DNA of 64,000 nt, from positions 42,517,375 through 42,581,374 of the forward strand of contig CM061142.1 of the NCBI GenBank assembly GCA_030789695.1, read 5' to 3'. Position numbers and translations under genes: made by a program. The notes beneath the pieces are model-generated. The model worked only from the letters and a program-made list of their open reading frames with translations. It was not told the DNA's origin and ran no database searches. Source of the DNA: Scilla litardierei. Lineage: Eukaryota; Streptophyta; Magnoliopsida; Asparagales; Asparagaceae. Shown here in pieces: positions 1-10,798 of the stretch (position 1 is its first letter; the number at the start of each line of letters is the position of its first letter).

Positions 1-47
1 CCCCCCCCGCCAGTAGCGGGGGGTTGGCCTGCTTTTCCGCCCAACTA

Positions 48-345
48 GGGCGGTCCCCGACCGCCGCCCCCGCCGCCCCCCCGCCTGCAGCGGGGTGGCG
101 GCGACCCGCTGTCGCGCCCTACTGGGGCGGTCCCCGACCGCCCCCGCCGCCCCCCGCCTGCAGCGGGGTGGCGGCGACCCTCTGTCGCGCCCAACTGGGG
201 CGGTCCCCGACCGCCCCCCGCCGCCCCCCGCCTGCAGCGGGGTGGCGGCGACCCTCTATCACGCCCAACAGGGGCGGTCCCCGACCGCCCCCCGCCGCCC
301 CCCGCTATAGCGGGGTGGCGGTGACCCCCCCCCCCCCGATGCGCC
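48..345. repeat. GC-rich tandem repeat in the A1 leader, ~74-bp unit, 4 copies
   Basis: The phrase GGGCGGTCCCCGACCGCC begins at 48, 125, 198 and 272, giving units of 73-77 bp. Each unit also carries CTGCAGCGGGGTGGCGGCGA or a close variant. Copy A2 has a comparable but different array of GCAGGGGGCGGC-type units at 58861-59085. Open frames crossing this array are composition artefacts rich in Pro, Ala and Arg. Confidence 0.9.
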
Positions 346-513
346 CGATGAGGGCGGAACCCTCCGCCCTCCGCCCCCCCTACCGGCAGCGGAGGGGGGG
401 CGCAAAACCCTAGCCCGATCAGGGGGCGGCGGCGGCGGCTAAACCCTAGCCGTCGCCGCCCCCACCCCACAAAACCCTAATCGGGTATCCTCAACATAAA
501 AAAACGCACAGTG

Positions 514-629
514 CTGTGGGCCTGAAGCCCACAGCAGATCTGTGGGCTTCAGGCCCACAGAATTCAACACAAAAAAACAGATCTGTGGGCCTGAAGCCCT
601 CAGCAGATCTGTGGGCTTCAGGCCCACAG
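514..629. repeat. Four alternating inverted 21-bp motifs in the A1 leader
   Basis: A 21-bp motif with arms CTGTGGGC and GCCCACAG around a 5-base centre occurs at 514-534, 540-560, 583-603 (one mismatch) and 609-629. The centre alternates between CTGAA and its complement TTCAG, so each copy can fold alone and neighbours can pair with each other. The same motif family recurs in A2 at about 58660-58825. Confidence 0.88.
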
Positions 630-992
630 ATTTTCATCAAAAAAAATTTGGGGGAGGCAATAGGGCTATGAATGTGCCTCAAAAAGGCAACCTATTAGCC
701 TAAAATATTAATGGGGATTCAAAGGCAAAATATTCGTGAAAAATCACGGTATATTACGGGGGCAAATATCGGGCAGACAAGGGCGTTTTGGGGATTTGTT
801 GGGGGATTTTTTGGGACGACGAGGGAGACTTTTCCCTCTGACAAAGAAAATGTTAATTTTGGGCTCTTATTCAATTTGATTGACTAAACACATTTACTTT
901 ACAACCTATGCATTGTAATCTCTTTTACATGCTTTACATCTCTGGCAAAATTATGTGGATATTATTTGCGTGGTTGTACATTTTATTTAAAA

Positions 993-1086
993 ACTTAATA
1001 ATTAGGAAGATCCTGCGACCGCTCTGCCGTTAGTTTCCTAACCTAACGGTGTATGACGTTGCCCAGTGGTCCAATAATTATTAAGT
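993..1086 (+). other. Conserved leader stem-loop of the A-family copia
   Basis: ACTTAATAATTA at 993-1004 pairs perfectly with TAATTATTAAGT at 1075-1086. Inside, CCGTTAG pairs with CTAACGG. A2 keeps the same elements at 58172-58265 on the other strand. A conserved fold in the untranslated leader could act in packaging, dimerisation or translation, but no function is shown. Confidence 0.65.
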
Positions 1087-1543
1087 GTTTAAATAATGCT
1101 TTATCCTCATATGAATAAAACTGCCTGTGATGTCTGTGGATGAAAATGTTGATGAGCACAATATTCTTACATGAATTGCTAAATGTGGTTTTTTTGGATC
1201 GGTCGTTTAGTCCCACAGTTTATTTCCCGCAATTTTCTTTTATTTTTGAGAGAAATTGTAGTGAGGAATTTATGTAAATGTCAAAGAAAGAAGACCTACT
1301 TCCATGGAGTCGGAAGCTACGCTTGAAGACGAAGATATTAAATGGGACCCACTGGGTTTCCAAAGTTGTATTTTCATTTAAATTCAAGCTGAAAATTTGT
1401 ATAATTTGGACTGTAGACTCTTGGACTCTTTCTTGTGGGACTGGCCGATCCACACATTTAGCTTTTCATTAAATATTGCTTCCGCATGAAAATGTTTTTC
1501 TGGTTGATTTTTAATTCATGCATGTTTGTGCTCTGCTAGATAA

Positions 1544-2506
1544 ATGGCTAAAATTGCAAGCGTTGACTTTGAAGTGCTGGATGCATCAGGCAGAAACTAT
1601 CTAAGCTGGCAGCTAGATGTTAAGTTTCACCTGCGGGCCAAGTCCCTCATCACTACTGTGACTGAAAAAGAAAATGTTAGCGATATAGAGAAGGCGCAAG
1701 CCATCATCTATATTCGCCGCCATGTGGACAAGACCTTAAAGGCTGAGTACCTTACGGTCGAAGATCCACTTGAGCTATGGACCGCCCTTGAGGACAGGTA
1801 TAAGCATCAGAGAGATGCTATACTCCCAAGGGCGAGATATGAGTGGGAGAACCTGAGACTGCAGGACTTTAAGTCTATTGCTGAGTACAACTCAGCACTT
1901 TTTAGCATCACCTCACGCCTGAAGTTGTGTGGTGAAAAAGTCTCAGAAGATCACATGCTGGAAAAGACGTATACGTCTTTCCATGAAAAGGATGCGATAC
2001 TTATGCAGCAATACCGTGAACGTAAGTTCACCAAGTATTCAGCGCTGCTGTCATGTCTTCTCATGGCCGAGCAAAACATAGAGCTTCTTCTCGCCACTCA
2101 CAATATGCGCCCTCCCGGCACTGTCCCCCTAGCAGAAGCTCACCATACCTCTTCCTTCAAAAAGAAGAGGGACAATAAAAGAAAAGAAAGACCACAGAAA
2201 GGGGGGCAACAGAAAAGAGCCAAGGGCCCACCACAGCAGCGCAAGAATGAAGGGAAGCGCAAGTTCACCTGGCGCAGGAATGATAACAAGAAAAACAATG
2301 CACCCCCACCCAAGAGGGACTGGGAAGACCAGTGCCACAGCTGTGGCATGACAGGCCACTGGTCTAGAGTGTGCAGGACCCCAGTGCATCTCCAGGAGCT
2401 TTATAAACAAAGCAAGAAAAAGAATGCTGAATCAAATCTGGTGGCTGCGAATAATGCAGTCAAATTTACAGCAAAAGACTTCGAGTCAGATAATCTGCTT
2501 GATTAG
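1544..2506 (+). CDS. gag: Copia gag polyprotein, A1
   Basis: This 320-residue protein would form the virus-like particle shell and bind the element RNA. The first ~190 residues match the plant copia gag domain (UBN2/DUF4219 type): an N-terminal NYLSW motif, then YLTVEDPLELW, RYKHQ, a segment around KLCGEK, and LLMAEQN. A Lys/Arg-rich linker follows (about residues 200-255), then one zinc knuckle of the form CX2CX4HX4C (CHSCGMTGHWSRVC) near residues 263-276. The frame is uninterrupted from the ATG to the TAG. It stops before protease, so gag and pol are separate frames divided by 126 bases. Copy A2 encodes the same protein at 57701-56744 with a frameshift. Confidence 0.93.
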   Translation: MAKIASVDFEVLDASGRNYLSWQLDVKFHLRAKSLITTVTEKENVSDIEKAQAIIYIRRHVDKTLKAEYLTVEDPLELWTALEDRYKHQRDAILPRARYEWENLRLQDFKSIAEYNSALFSITSRLKLCGEKVSEDHMLEKTYTSFHEKDAILMQQYRERKFTKYSALLSCLLMAEQNIELLLATHNMRPPGTVPLAEAHHTSSFKKKRDNKRKERPQKGGQQKRAKGPPQQRKNEGKRKFTWRRNDNKKNNAPPPKRDWEDQCHSCGMTGHWSRVCRTPVHLQELYKQSKKKNAESNLVAANNAVKFTAKDFESDNLLD

Positions 2507-2632
2507 CCTGTTATCATTTATCTTAGCATTTCTATTGTATGAACATTTTTATTTCATGAGAGCTTTTATGTATCTTCCATTCTGCTGAATAAAATTTAGC
2601 TTTTCTGAATACAAATGTTTACTCATTTTTAG
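2507..2632 (+). other. Non-coding gag-pol gap, intron-like
   Basis: This AT-rich stretch of 126 bases separates the gag stop from the pol ATG. It ends in a pyrimidine-rich run and TTTTTAG directly before ATGGAATGC, which looks like a plant 3' splice site. GTATGAAC near 2538 could serve as a donor. A2 keeps a comparable gap. Splicing to bypass gag is an inference. Confidence 0.4.
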
Positions 2633-4261
2633 ATGGAATGCTCTCATGACTGCTTAGTAGACAGCGCGTCAACACATACGATCCTTCAACACAAATGCTA
2701 TTTTCATAGCATTATCCCGTATAAGAGCCCTGTAAACACAATTTCAGGGCCATCGGATATAATAGAAGGTTCTGGGAATGCAACCTTGTTGCTCCCAAAT
2801 GGAACAGAAATAAAAATAAAAGATGCACTTTACTCTCCGAATTCCAAGAGAAACTTACTAAGTTTCAAAGATATCCGTTTTAACGGATTCCACTTGGAAA
2901 CAGCAAATGTCAAAGAAAACGAATTACTGTATGTAACGTCTCAAGAAAAAGGAGTTAAAACCATTCTTGAACGTTTTGAGAGCCTCTCATCAGGCCTCTA
3001 CCATACAAAAATTCGGAGAGAGGAAGCAAACCTGACGGAGCACCTGAAGTGCCCGACATCGGCCAAATTCTTACTTTGGCATGATAGACTTGGACACCCC
3101 GGATCTGTGATGATGCATCGCATCCTAGCACAATCCCATGGGCATAACCTGAAGAACCAGAAGATTCTTCAGAAGGGAGAATTCCCTTGTGTACCCTGCT
3201 TTAAGGGTAAATTAATAACAAGGCCATCACCACTTAAAGTGGATATTGAGTCTCCTAGCTTCCTTGAAAGAATACACGGAGACATATGTGGACCTATCCA
3301 CCCCCCTAGCGGGCCTTTTCGGTACTTTATGGTACTGATTGATGCATCTTCGAAATACTCATATGTGTGTCTACTTTCAACCCGCAACTTAGTTTTTCCA
3401 AAGCTTTTGGCACAAATAATAAAGTTGCGGGCGCATTTCCCAGACAACCAAATAAAGAAAATACGTCTGGATAATGCGGGGGAATTTACCTCTCAGTCAT
3501 TCCAAGAATATTGCCAGGCAACGGGAATAGAAATTGAACATCCAGTGCCACATGTTCACACCCAAAATGGGTTAGCTGAGTCGCTAATTAAAAGACTCCA
3601 ATGGATCGCACGACCATTGCTGATGAAATCCCAGTTGCCGGTGGATGCATGGGGACATGCAATTTTGCATGCTGCATCACTAATAAAAATTAGACCCTCA
3701 GGAGGTCAGAGTCTATCTCCAATGCAACTCGCATATGGAACACCGCCGAACATCTCTCACTTGAGAATCTTCGGCTGCGCAGTTTATATCCCCATTGCAC
3801 CACCACAGAGGACCAAGATGGGCACTCAACGTCGCCTAGGTATCTACGTAGGGTTTGACTCACCCTCCATTATAAGATACCTAGAACCCCAAACGGGGGA
3901 CGCCTTCAAGGCACGCCTTGAAGACTGCAATTTTGATGAGACGTATTTCCCCAAAATGGGCCTAGACATCGAAAAGTCTAGTGCAAAGCAAATGTTGACG
4001 TGGGATACAAAAAGCTTGACCCACTACGATCCGGTAACAAGACAATGTGATGATGAGATCCGGAAGATCTTACACATCCAGGACACAGTCCATAGATTAC
4101 CGGACTCGTTCACTGACAACCAGAAGATTGTCAGATCACACATCCCTGCTACGAATACTCCAGCTAGGATTGACATCCCGAAAGAATGGATGCAATCCAC
4201 CCGCAGCAGAAGTGGCTGCACCTCAACAGAAAAGAGGCAGACCACCAGGCTCCAAGGATAA
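2633..4261 (+). CDS. pol: Copia pol part 1: protease and integrase, A1
   Basis: This reading frame (542 residues before its stop) covers protease and integrase. The protease catalytic motif is VDSAST with Asp10. The integrase zinc finger is H150, H155, C186, C189. The catalytic core has D217 (GDICGP), D280 (RLDNAGEF) and E316, with exactly 35 residues between the last two, the classic DX35E spacing. The frame runs on to the C-terminal region with RRLGIYVGF. A one-base gain in the AAA run at 4181-4183 moves the true pol frame from here into the next. The last ~27 residues are therefore out of the ancestral frame and the stop at 4259 is spurious. Confidence 0.9.
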   Translation: MECSHDCLVDSASTHTILQHKCYFHSIIPYKSPVNTISGPSDIIEGSGNATLLLPNGTEIKIKDALYSPNSKRNLLSFKDIRFNGFHLETANVKENELLYVTSQEKGVKTILERFESLSSGLYHTKIRREEANLTEHLKCPTSAKFLLWHDRLGHPGSVMMHRILAQSHGHNLKNQKILQKGEFPCVPCFKGKLITRPSPLKVDIESPSFLERIHGDICGPIHPPSGPFRYFMVLIDASSKYSYVCLLSTRNLVFPKLLAQIIKLRAHFPDNQIKKIRLDNAGEFTSQSFQEYCQATGIEIEHPVPHVHTQNGLAESLIKRLQWIARPLLMKSQLPVDAWGHAILHAASLIKIRPSGGQSLSPMQLAYGTPPNISHLRIFGCAVYIPIAPPQRTKMGTQRRLGIYVGFDSPSIIRYLEPQTGDAFKARLEDCNFDETYFPKMGLDIEKSSAKQMLTWDTKSLTHYDPVTRQCDDEIRKILHIQDTVHRLPDSFTDNQKIVRSHIPATNTPARIDIPKEWMQSTRSRSGCTSTEKRQTTRLQG

Positions 4262-5540
4262 AAATCCAAGAAAAAGAAAAATATCCGGAGACCTTGGGAC
4301 AATACCCCCACAGAGAAACGAGCTCGTGTCCATACCCTCTCCCCTCCCGGAATCCACTGCAGAGGAACTGCCGGGAGAAACAGAAATATCACTAAATTAT
4401 GTACGTACAGGGGAGGTATTGGACAGAAAGAGTACAGTCGTCGATGATGACTTCGCGTTTCACATTGCCATTCACGTCGCTGGAAGCGATGATGATTATG
4501 AACCACACTCTGTTGCTGAATGCAAACGTAGAGATGATTGGCCAAAGTGGAATCAGGCAATAGAAGCCGAGCTGGACTCGCTTCAGAAACGAAAAGTCTT
4601 TGGGCAAATAGTCCACACACCTACCGGTGTCAAACCTGTGGGATACAAATGGGTATTCGTCAGAAAAAGAAACGAAAATAATGAGATCGCACGCTACAAA
4701 GCTAGACTTGTAGCACAGGGATTTTCCCAAAGACCGGGTATAGACTATGACGAAACATACTCCCCGGTCAGGGATGCGATCACGTTCAGATTCCTGATAA
4801 GCTTAACAGCAAAGGAAGGCCTAGATATGCAGCTAATGGATGTTGTGACTGCGTATCTATATGGCAATCTCGACAAGGAGATCTACATGAAACTTCCTGA
4901 TGGCTTTTCAATGCCTGCTGAACTGAAAGATAGACCTCGGGACGTCTATTCTGTTAAGCTACAAAGATCATTGTATGGTCTCAAACAATCAGGAAGAATG
5001 TGGTATAATAGACTCAGTGAGTTCCTTGTTCAACAAGGATTCACGAACAATGAAGTCTGCCCTTGTATCTTCATAAGAACAAAGGGAAAAGGATTCGTGA
5101 TAATAGCTGTCTACGTAGACGATCTAAATCTCATAGGATCTCCCGAAGAGATCACTGAGATATCTGTAAGCCTAACAAAAGAATTCGAAATGAAAGACCT
5201 AGGCAAAACCAAATTCTGCCTTGGCTTACAGATTGAACATCAGAAAGACGGAATCCTATTACACCAAACCACATATACGAAGAAAATGTTGCAAAGATTC
5301 CATATGGACCATTGCCATCCATTGAGTACACCTATGGTAGTACGATCCCTGGATGCACATAAAGACCCCTTCCGGCCGCTGGAAGAGGGGGAGGATATAC
5401 TTGGTCTGGAAGTTCCCTATCTGAGTGCCATCGGAGCACTACTATATCTGGCAAACTGCACGCGTCCCGATATAGCGTTCGCAGTAAATTTGCTTGCCAG
5501 ATACAGTGCAGCGCCTACGCAGCGCCACTGGACCGGGTAA
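4182..5540 (+). pseudogene. pol: Copia pol part 2: reverse transcriptase, A1 (frameshifted)
   Basis: After the frameshift near 4181, pol continues in this frame with a basic linker (KRGRPPGSKDKNPRKRK) and then the copia RT domain: GYKWVFVRKR, ARYKARLVAQGFSQ, DYDETYSPV, MDVVTAYLYG, YGLKQSGRMW and the catalytic YVDD in IIAVYVDDLNLIG. The open frame can be read from 4047, but the bases before 4182 are not pol in this frame. It ends at TAA 5538-5540, where loss of one G in a GGG run shifts the remainder. The catalytic aspartates are intact. The lesion is the two indels. Confidence 0.88.
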
Positions 5541-6115
5541 AGCACCTTCTGCGCTACCTCCAAGGGTCTACAGATTTGGGACTCTTCTACAAAAATGGAA
5601 CATCCTCTACACTTGCAGGTTATGCTGATGCAGGGTACTTGTCTGATCCCCACAAAGCAAAATCACAGACTGGGTACGTGTTTACCTATGGAGGGACAGC
5701 CATTTCCTGGAGATCCATCAAGCAAACCTTGACGGCGACCTCATCCAATCACTCGGAGATCATTGCCATCCATGAAGCAAGCAGAGAATGCGTATGGCTA
5801 CGCTCAGTCATCCACCACATCTTGTCTACGACCGGACTGAAGACTGGAGGCCTCGAGCCCACTACCATGTTCGAGGACAATGCTGCTTGCATAGCCCAGC
5901 TACGAGGCGGCTTCATCAAAGGCCACAGAACGAAACACATTTCACCAAAGTTCTTCTGGACGCACGAGCTACAGAGAGATGGCAAGATCGACATCAGACA
6001 AGTGCAGTCATGTGACAATTTGGCAGATTTGTTCACTAAAGCCCTTCCTACTGCTACCTTTAGAAAACTTGTACATAGGATTGGAATGAGACGCCTAAGA
6101 GATCTAAAAGCTTGA
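5540..6115 (+). pseudogene. pol: Copia pol part 3: RNase H, A1 (after second frameshift)
   Basis: The frame resumes at AAG 5540 as KHLLRYLQGSTDLGLFYK and runs to TGA at 6113-6115. It contains the copia RNase H signature: GYADAGYLSD, SQTGYVFTYGG, AISWRS, a degenerate LTATSSNHSEIIA (usually STTEAEY), FEDNAACI, RTKHISPKFF and DLFTKALP. It would degrade the RNA strand during reverse transcription. The first in-frame ATG is at 5576, but homology clearly starts upstream, so this is a continuation of pol and not a separate gene. Confidence 0.88.
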
Positions 6116-6330
6116 GAGCTTGCACAGATCAGGGGGAGTTTGGCAGAGTTTGTACTCTTTTTCCTTAACTATGGTTTTTCCCACTGGGTTTTCCATAGCC
6201 AAAGGTTTTAACGAGGCAAATCTCACCAACTCAGGATCCTGAAGTATCCACCCCATGTGAGACCCATACAGGCTCAGAATCCTGAAGCATTCATGAGCAG
6301 GGTCCACAACTATGGCTGGATAAGGGGGAG
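6116..6330 (+). promoter_or_regulatory. A1 3' UTR motif and polypurine tract
   Basis: A conserved 3' UTR module carries TTTTTCCCACTGGGTTTTCC followed by AAGGTTTTAACGAGGCAAA. The same module occurs twice on the minus strand in A2 (about 53040-53360) and twice in the relic at about 38550-38760. The polypurine tract TAAGGGGGAG at 6321-6330 abuts the 3' LTR and would prime plus-strand DNA. Confidence 0.8.
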
Positions 6331-6467
6331 TGTTGTGAATGGGTATTTACTGGGTTGGGTGAGTTATTGGGCCAACCCAAGTGGTTGGGCCCATACCCAC
6401 TTGTATTCTCCCCTTTGGCTATAAATATAGACTTGAGGGCTCTCCCCTCGGTACTTGATTCATAACA
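6331..6467 (+). repeat. 3' LTR of A1, 137 bp
   Basis: It begins TGTTGTGAA directly after the polypurine tract and ends TTCATAACA, giving matching inverted ends. CTATAAATAT at 6419-6428 is a TATA box. Such short LTRs occur in some plant copia lineages. The A2 and relic LTRs have the same end type. The matching left target duplication is outside the window; CTCTA follows on the right. Confidence 0.9.
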
Positions 6468-8198
6468 CTCTATACTTTATTTTTATTTAACCTTCCTAAT
6501 ATGGCTTAACCCTTTAAATACTAATCCTATTAATAATAATTTTAAATACCTTTTTAATATGAATTCAAATCTCATTTCCTATTAAACCTATTAATTTCGT
6601 TTCAAAAAGCTTTCCTATTACAACCCATTTAAACATATATTGATTAGCCCTAATTACCCCCTTTATAACACATTAAATTATTTTATTTCAAACCCTTTCA
6701 TCCTTCACGTGATGCACTTGTACCCTCACTCTATTCTCATATAACAACCCCCTAGGCTTGGTCTCCTACAGCATAAATATCAAACTCTAAGGTTCTCTTT
6801 CACATCAAAACCTACCCTCTACATCAAACAGCACACTAACCCTATTCCTTTATATTAAACCCTAGGGTAATCAACATCACCCCCCATCCTCTTCTCCACG
6901 CAACACATCACACCCCGCCTCCACCTTCGTCACCCCTCCGGCGCTCTCCCCATCTCGCGGCATCACCCCCCTCGCCATCATACGAGCTCCCACCGGCGGC
7001 GAGCTCAGATCTGAACGTCCCGACTCCTCCCTCGGCCCGTCATCCTCCAGCCCCGATTACCGATAGCTTTGCCCCTCGCAAACATCGCCGGCATCTTCCT
7101 CCTTTCGCCACCTCCTTCAAGCCAACGTCGCCGCACCCCACATCTCCCCTCATCGCCGGCAGCCCGACGTCAACATCTCACGGCGCATCCTGCCTCCCTT
7201 CATCACCTCAGGCGACCATCGCTGCCCTGCGTCATAAGTTGCCTTCTCCACTGCGACGACGCCGCGAGCCAGCTCCGAACAACGCCGACGAGCACATCCC
7301 GACCCAGCTCCTCCCACCGGCGCCTCCGCGAGTCCCGCTCGCCACTGTGTGACCCCATCGCACCCGCCTGAGCCCCTCCTCGCAACAACTCCGAACGCCA
7401 CCAAGCCACGCCCAGCTCGCCAAAGCTCATCGCCGTGCTCTCCTACTTCACCGTCGTCTGAGAACCGCCCCGCCAACGAGGAGATCGCCGTCTGAGAACC
7501 GCCCAGCTCCCCTCTCCCCTCTTGAACACACTGCAAACAGGGGAAGTGTCAGGTGATTGAAGGCAGAGCTTAGTTTTTGTCTTATTATATTTTGTTATAA
7601 TATAAGATGTATGCATCTCTCCTTTTCAAGTGAACCCTGTCACGTCCGTATGACCTTGTTATATAGATCCTGTATAATATTGTTTAACAGTAGGTTTATT
7701 AATAGTAATATGTAATAGTACTTAACAACATGCGCTTATGTGTTATTAGATATATAAGAGGCATATGTGTTATTAGATATATAAGGTATGATATAAGTTA
7801 GATTAAATATTACTTGTATTGGTTGAGAACCTATAGCTTAATATCGCGGATTCGATCTTGCAGATAAGTCCATGCCTATCTTACGACCGCGTGGGCACCC
7901 AAATCGCGTCGCATCAGGCAAGTATTTTACCGTATACTAAACTTAGGAGGTAACGTACGTCATTGGTACTGCCAGGTGACAACTTCTTATAAATATTCTG
8001 CTTAAGAACATTTGAATCGATTACAACAGACCTAGTAGTACAGTCTAAATATACAGGTTGAATTGCTTTCACTATCAAAGGCTATTTCACAGTGCAATGA
8101 GAAAGAGATCATATATTGCTACCTTAATAACCTACAAGAAATGCCCTCTTCACTTTTGCATCGTTGTTTGAAAAATGTACACCCCTAATGAAATGTGT

Positions 8199-8335
8199 TA
8201 ATGGGCCTTTGGGCATTTTACGGAACTTTGGGCCTTCGGGAAATTACAGATTATTGGGCCTTCGGGCATTTTACGGAATATTGGGCCTTCGGGCAATACG
8301 AATATGGGCCCGCGGGGCATTTACGGAATGTTTGC
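8199..8335. repeat. Degenerate minisatellite with TGGGCCTTCGGGCATTTTAC
   Basis: Four to five diverged copies of a 27-45-bp unit based on TGGGCCTTCGGGCATTTTAC and GGAATAT lie head to tail. This fits replication slippage inside a non-coding, probably LTR, sequence. Confidence 0.75.
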
Positions 8336-8639
8336 CTTGCGACAAACATTGAACTACGGATTGGCTTATGGACACATTGGGTGGGGTAGTCTAGTGTAGT
8401 AGAGGCTGGAAAGCTGGATTACACTCTATTGGTGAACTTGACCGACACCTGGCCGGGTCGGTGAGTAGAGAGTCACGGGTAGCTCCCGTTGACTTGGGTG
8501 TGATGCTGGTCACCTCCCCCTCAGACACTGGGCTTATCACTAGTACAGGTTGGCACTCTTGTTTACTACTGCTACTATCGTGAATGTATAAACTATTAAC
8601 TAAGTTCAAACCATGTTTTACTTTGTACCTCGCAAATGT

Positions 8640-8830
8640 CGTGCCTTACTTGGTGCATTACAAAAGCCATGTATGCCACTTGTTACTTTACGCACTACAC
8701 TTGTTATACTTTGATGTATGAACTACACTTGTTACACTCATTGATGTACGCACTACACTTGTTATACTCATTGCTGTACACACTACACCCTCTCATGTTC
8801 ACTGCTTTGCACACTACACGTCGTTGCTCA
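8640..8830. repeat. Minisatellite with CACTACACTTGTTA
   Basis: Successive copies of a unit of about 30-35 bp with ACTACACTTGTTATACT and TTGATGTACG occur in direct orientation and become more diverged to the right. The 72-residue open frame crossing it, rich in Tyr, Cys, Leu and His, is an artefact of the repeat. Confidence 0.75.
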
Positions 8831-9380
8831 CATGCTCCTTATGCTGCTATGTAACATCTATTGGAAACATAATGTGTCTCCCCCTTAAGGCTTTGTAATC
8901 TATGTTAAATCTTGCCGAGTGTCATTTTATTACTAACGTTTTAAATCTTGCCGAGCAACCCTCGCTGACGTATATTTCCTTTTCTGTGAAATATACGTTA
9001 GGTTTTGAGCAGAGTACACTACAGAGTTCATTTGGAGATTGAGCAGGAGGACCAAGAGAACCAGGAGTATGAGACCCACTGCTGAGGACGATCTACTTTT
9101 CGCAGCTTTGCTAAAGTTAATATTCGTTATTGTATTTTGTTCAGATGTAATCTAAATTCCATGTAACTGTTGTAATGGCCATGCTAAGCCTTAATTCTTT
9201 GTGTACATGTAATCTGGATGTTGAGTATAATGATGGCATCATTTGTTGTTCCGATTGTTCGCAAGCAAGAACCTGCCAAGTAGTCATACACAGACGCTTA
9301 TTGGGTTGGGGCTTCACCGCTCCAGCCCAAGCGGGCCGGTTCGCGTCCTCGCTCCCAGGTATAATGGGAAGCGGGGCGTG

Positions 9381-10798
9381 ACAGAGCCCGAACCATTCTC
9401 TCCCCCAGTTTTTTCCCAAAATCATTTACCCCTCTCCCCAATGACTGAGCATCATACCGAGAGTACTGCACATCTTTCAGGGAGTAGTCATCAACATGCT
9501 TTATTTTACTTTACTTACTTTGATGACTACATTTGGAATATGTTTGTGGCGAAGAATTTTAAACTAATTTGGATTGACATAACTCATCTCTTGCAGACAT
9601 TGGCAAACAAGTTATAGAGATGCTTGGAGTTGTGTTGCTGGGGTCCAATTTAGCTAAAGGAGGAAGATTACTCGTCGAGGAGCGCAATGATCAAATTGAA
9701 CAACTTCCTCCACCATTAAAGATTCGTGATCCGCCATTTGACCACGGTGTGTTCTTTCCATTAGCGTAGATTTTATATGCTTTCTAGGATGCTTGCTTGA
9801 ATAAACTCGTACCCCTTTCGACATTGAAGACAATGTCCATCTTTAGTTAGGGGGCGTGTATGAGACCTTAGGATTTTTTTTTCAAAAACAAGGCAAAAGA
9901 AAAGAATGAACCACCAATCTCATCATTTATAACTCCTTCACATTCCACAAATACGGATGATTATGCGTTGATTGAGTTCTAAAAATTGTTTATGGCTTGA
10001 ATGAATTATTTTTCCTTCATGGAATTACCATTAATATGCTATTCATGAAAACTTTCAATGGTCATGATCAATATCTCGAAATAGTTTGAATTTATTTCAT
10101 GCATGCTAATGTGATGAAAAAGCTTAAGTATACACGATTTATTAGAAGTCTTCAAGTTGAAGAGGAATTTGGCCATTGTTACTAATGTTTATGTTCATAT
10201 TTATGGGTGTTGAGTTGCTTACAAAAAAAAGAGAAAAAGATGAAGAAACAGCAAAAAATGATGAATAAGTGTGTCACGAAATAAATAACTTGGTTGGCTC
10301 GAGTAGTACAGTCCGAGGGGTCCTTTTTGGCCTAATGCCATATTATCGTCTGATTTGGGAGTCATTGACCGGAAACTCACTCATTTGATGGAGCGATCCA
10401 AGTTATACATTTTTCTGCAAATGTTGCTTTATGCGCATTACGCGGAACTAATAAAAGAAAAGAAATGGTGAATAAACTAAGCAACCTCAATACCCATGAT
10501 TTAAACGATTACTTTTTGAGATGCCAATTCCTTGGAAATGAGAAAACTAGAACATAACGACGTGTTATACTTTTGTTTGTGCAAAACGATGTTTGCATGC
10601 TATTTATTCAAATTAAATTAGAGAAAATATCATGTGATTGATCTAAATCATGAATTTTGTATATTGATGGTTTAAATCATGTTGGAAAGCGTATTATTGA
10701 GCCATGCCAAAAGCAACTGATAGAATTTATTGTTTTATTAATCATCCGAATTAATCGGTCTTTTTGCTAGGGATTAGCAAATCGCTAGTTGGGGGGTG
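9381..10798 (+). mobile_element. 3' internal tail of a Tat/Athila-type gypsy element
   Basis: There is no intact gene. The sequence around 9810-9855, with ATTGAAGACAATGTCCATCT followed by TTAGTTAGGGGGC, matches the pattern seen after pol in Tat-type gypsy elements. AGTTGGGGGGTG at 10787-10798 is a polypurine tract abutting the LTR that starts at 10799. The 5' part of the element is absent or unrecognisable to the left, and the part before about 9600 is unassigned. Confidence 0.55.

Larger units (their letters stand above)
1..6467 (+). mobile_element. Ty1/copia retrotransposon A1, left end outside window
   Basis: This is a plus-strand copia element with a long leader, gag, a pol read in the order protease-integrase-RT-RNase H (the copia order), a polypurine tract and a 137-bp 3' LTR. 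The 5' LTR and primer-binding site are not in the window. In the related minus-strand copy A2 about 400 bases separate the GC-rich leader repeat from the LTR, so the 5' LTR probably lies a few hundred bases to the left. Two one-base frameshifts break pol, so this copy is probably inactive, but gag is open. The lineage within Copia is not assigned. Confidence 0.93.
6468..9380. other. LTR-like or unassigned sequence
   Basis: No supported gene is seen. AT-rich DNA (6468-6880) leads into a GC-rich, CT-biased stretch (6890-7550), then AT-rich DNA with several TATA-like motifs. Composition changes and the terminal GCGGGGCGTGACA at 9368-9380 resemble a large gypsy LTR ending in CA, but no matching TG start was found. 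Open frames in 7069-7536 are composition-driven. Two minisatellites are listed separately. Confidence 0.35.

Noticed and set aside
24..470. Overlapping open frames on both strands in the first 470 bases
   Set aside because: They cross a 74-bp GC-rich tandem repeat, and the proteins are low-complexity Pro/Ala/Arg/Gly.
4024..4730. Minus-strand open frames opposite A1 pol
   Set aside because: Antisense shadows of the RT frame without motifs of their own.
7069..7536. Possible host 5' exon with CT-rich leader and a donor-like CAGGTGATTG
   Set aside because: No homology, frames open on both strands, and the context fits the promoter-proximal part of a large LTR. Kept as unassigned.
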